Origin: Paenibacillus tianjinensis
Lineage (GTDB): Bacteria > Bacillota > Bacilli > Paenibacillales > Paenibacillaceae
Direction of reading: 5' to 3'
NCBI RefSeq assembly: GCF_017086365.1
Contig: NZ_CP070969.1
Coordinates: 2,976,001 to 3,040,000 of the forward strand
Length of the DNA stretch: 64,000 nt
Shown: in pieces, positions 63,471 through 64,000 of the stretch
Layout: the number at the start of each line of letters is the position of its first letter
Numbering within the stretch: the stretch's first letter is position 1
The notes under the pieces: generated by a model
What the model saw: the letters and a program-made list of their open reading frames with translations, nothing else
Told to the model about the DNA's origin: nothing
Databases searched by the model: none
Made by a program: the position numbers and the translations under genes

Positions 63471-64000
63471 ATGAAGTTATCCAGCAAACTGATTCTATAT
63501 ATAAGCCTTTTCATTTTAATACTCATCGTTTCCTTCAGTACTTATGCCATCGCGAATATGAATGCCCAGGTTACCCACCTCGCAGAACAAAAGATGGTGT
63601 CTAACACAAAGTTAGCGACTGCACTGCTAGATGTTAAATTTCCCGGAGAATGGACGCTGAAGGATGGGAAGTTGTTTAAAGGCGAGGTCTCTATAGAGGG
63701 AAATCATGACGTTGCTTTGTTCGTTGGAGCATTAACTGGTGATGATATTGTAATTTTTAAAGGCGAGAAGGGTGTAGCTGCATCGTCTAAGGGTAGCCAT
63801 AATATGAACATCACAGAAATAATACTTGAGTCGAACGTAAAATCCATCGTCTTAGGTGGAAAGTCGTATGTAGGTGAAGCGCATGATGGAACTGAAATGG
63901 CGGTCTATGAACCCATTAGATCCTCAGACGGAACTGTAATTGGGGCGTTCCATATTAGTATGGGCAAGGAAATGTATAATCAGGCAATTAGTCGTTTTAA
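63471..64000 (+). CDS. Cache-domain membrane receptor, probable methyl-accepting chemotaxis protein (3' truncated)
   Basis: The frame is open from ATG 63471 (GGTGGAGGAACGAA upstream) to the window edge, 176 residues. An N-terminal helix (LILYISLFILILIVSFSTYA) leads into an extracellular single-Cache domain. FPGEWTLKDGKLFKGEVSIE, ALTGDDIVIFKG, KSYVGEAHDGTEMAVYEPI and GTVIGAFHISMG match the sensor of many Firmicute chemoreceptors. The signalling half lies outside the window, so a histidine kinase or cyclase with the same sensor cannot be excluded. It follows the metal module but is separated by a terminator. Confidence 0.8.
   Translation, partial: MKLSSKLILYISLFILILIVSFSTYAIANMNAQVTHLAEQKMVSNTKLATALLDVKFPGEWTLKDGKLFKGEVSIEGNHDVALFVGALTGDDIVIFKGEKGVAASSKGSHNMNITEIILESNVKSIVLGGKSYVGEAHDGTEMAVYEPIRSSDGTVIGAFHISMGKEMYNQAISRF

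Overview
The window looks like a chromosomal segment of a Paenibacillus-type, endospore-forming, polysaccharide-degrading Firmicute. Evidence: a tricistronic spore-germinant receptor operon, strong AGGAGG ribosome sites with frequent TTG/GTG starts, U-tailed terminators between most units, an S-layer (SLH) anchored giant hydrolase, YesM/YesN-type two-component proteins, and a glucuronoxylan-use locus with the gene content known from xylanolytic paenibacilli. Assignments come from reading the sequence; no search was run.

Layout. 0-6 kb: tail of a GshAB-like ATP-grasp ligase, a WYL regulator divergent from two small genes, a secreted BNR-propeller protein, and a neopullulanase split by an 11-bp tandem duplication. 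6-13.3 kb: Ku, manganese catalase, an MFS exporter, an MDR reductase and a rifampin phosphotransferase. 13.4-17.6 kb: a small Met-rich secreted protein, an OmpR-type two-component pair, a SHOCT protein and a DHA2 exporter. 17.7-28.1 kb: an LtaS-like sulfatase, a LysE exporter, the germinant receptor operon (small D-like ORF, B, A, C), an oxidoreductase, an acyltransferase, a ferritin-like protein and an ECF sigma factor.

28.2-33.9 kb: a compact xylonate/xyloside cassette (aldolase, IclR regulator, YjhG/YagF-type dehydratase carrying an in-frame stop, GH43 xylosidase). It mirrors E. coli yagEFGHI without the transporter and lies between two 87-bp near-identical direct repeats. 34.5-56.2 kb: a glucuronoxylan locus with an oligosaccharide-binding lipoprotein, GH67 alpha-glucuronidase, two ABC permeases, a YesM/YesN pair, two paralogous AraC regulators, an unassigned alpha/alpha-barrel protein, a GH30_8 glucuronoxylanase and a roughly 2,120-residue modular GH30 SLH protein that is frameshifted. 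Three upstream regions in this locus share one spaced DNA motif, so I infer a regulon. The ABC ATPase and xylose catabolism are not in the window.

56.2-59.4 kb is a decayed, AT-rich zone: a broken small ORF, inverted and direct repeats, a degraded DUF3888-like gene interrupted by an intact IS256-family element with an 8-bp target duplication, and an NlpC/P60 hydrolase. 59.6-63.4 kb looks like a metal, probably copper, envelope module: a YVTN-propeller lipoprotein, an Lgt paralogue with substituted active-site residues, a polytopic membrane protein, a secreted protein built of eight MM dyads at exact 9-residue spacing, and a His-rich two-helix membrane protein. The window ends inside a Cache-domain receptor.

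How the parts work together. Secreted and surface GH30 enzymes cut glucuronoxylan, the ABC importer takes up aldouronates, GH67 removes glucuronate, GH43 releases pentose, and the yag-like genes could process pentonates. Five genes or gene remnants carry reading-frame lesions, so either this is a decaying accessory region or the sequence has local errors. That question should be settled first.
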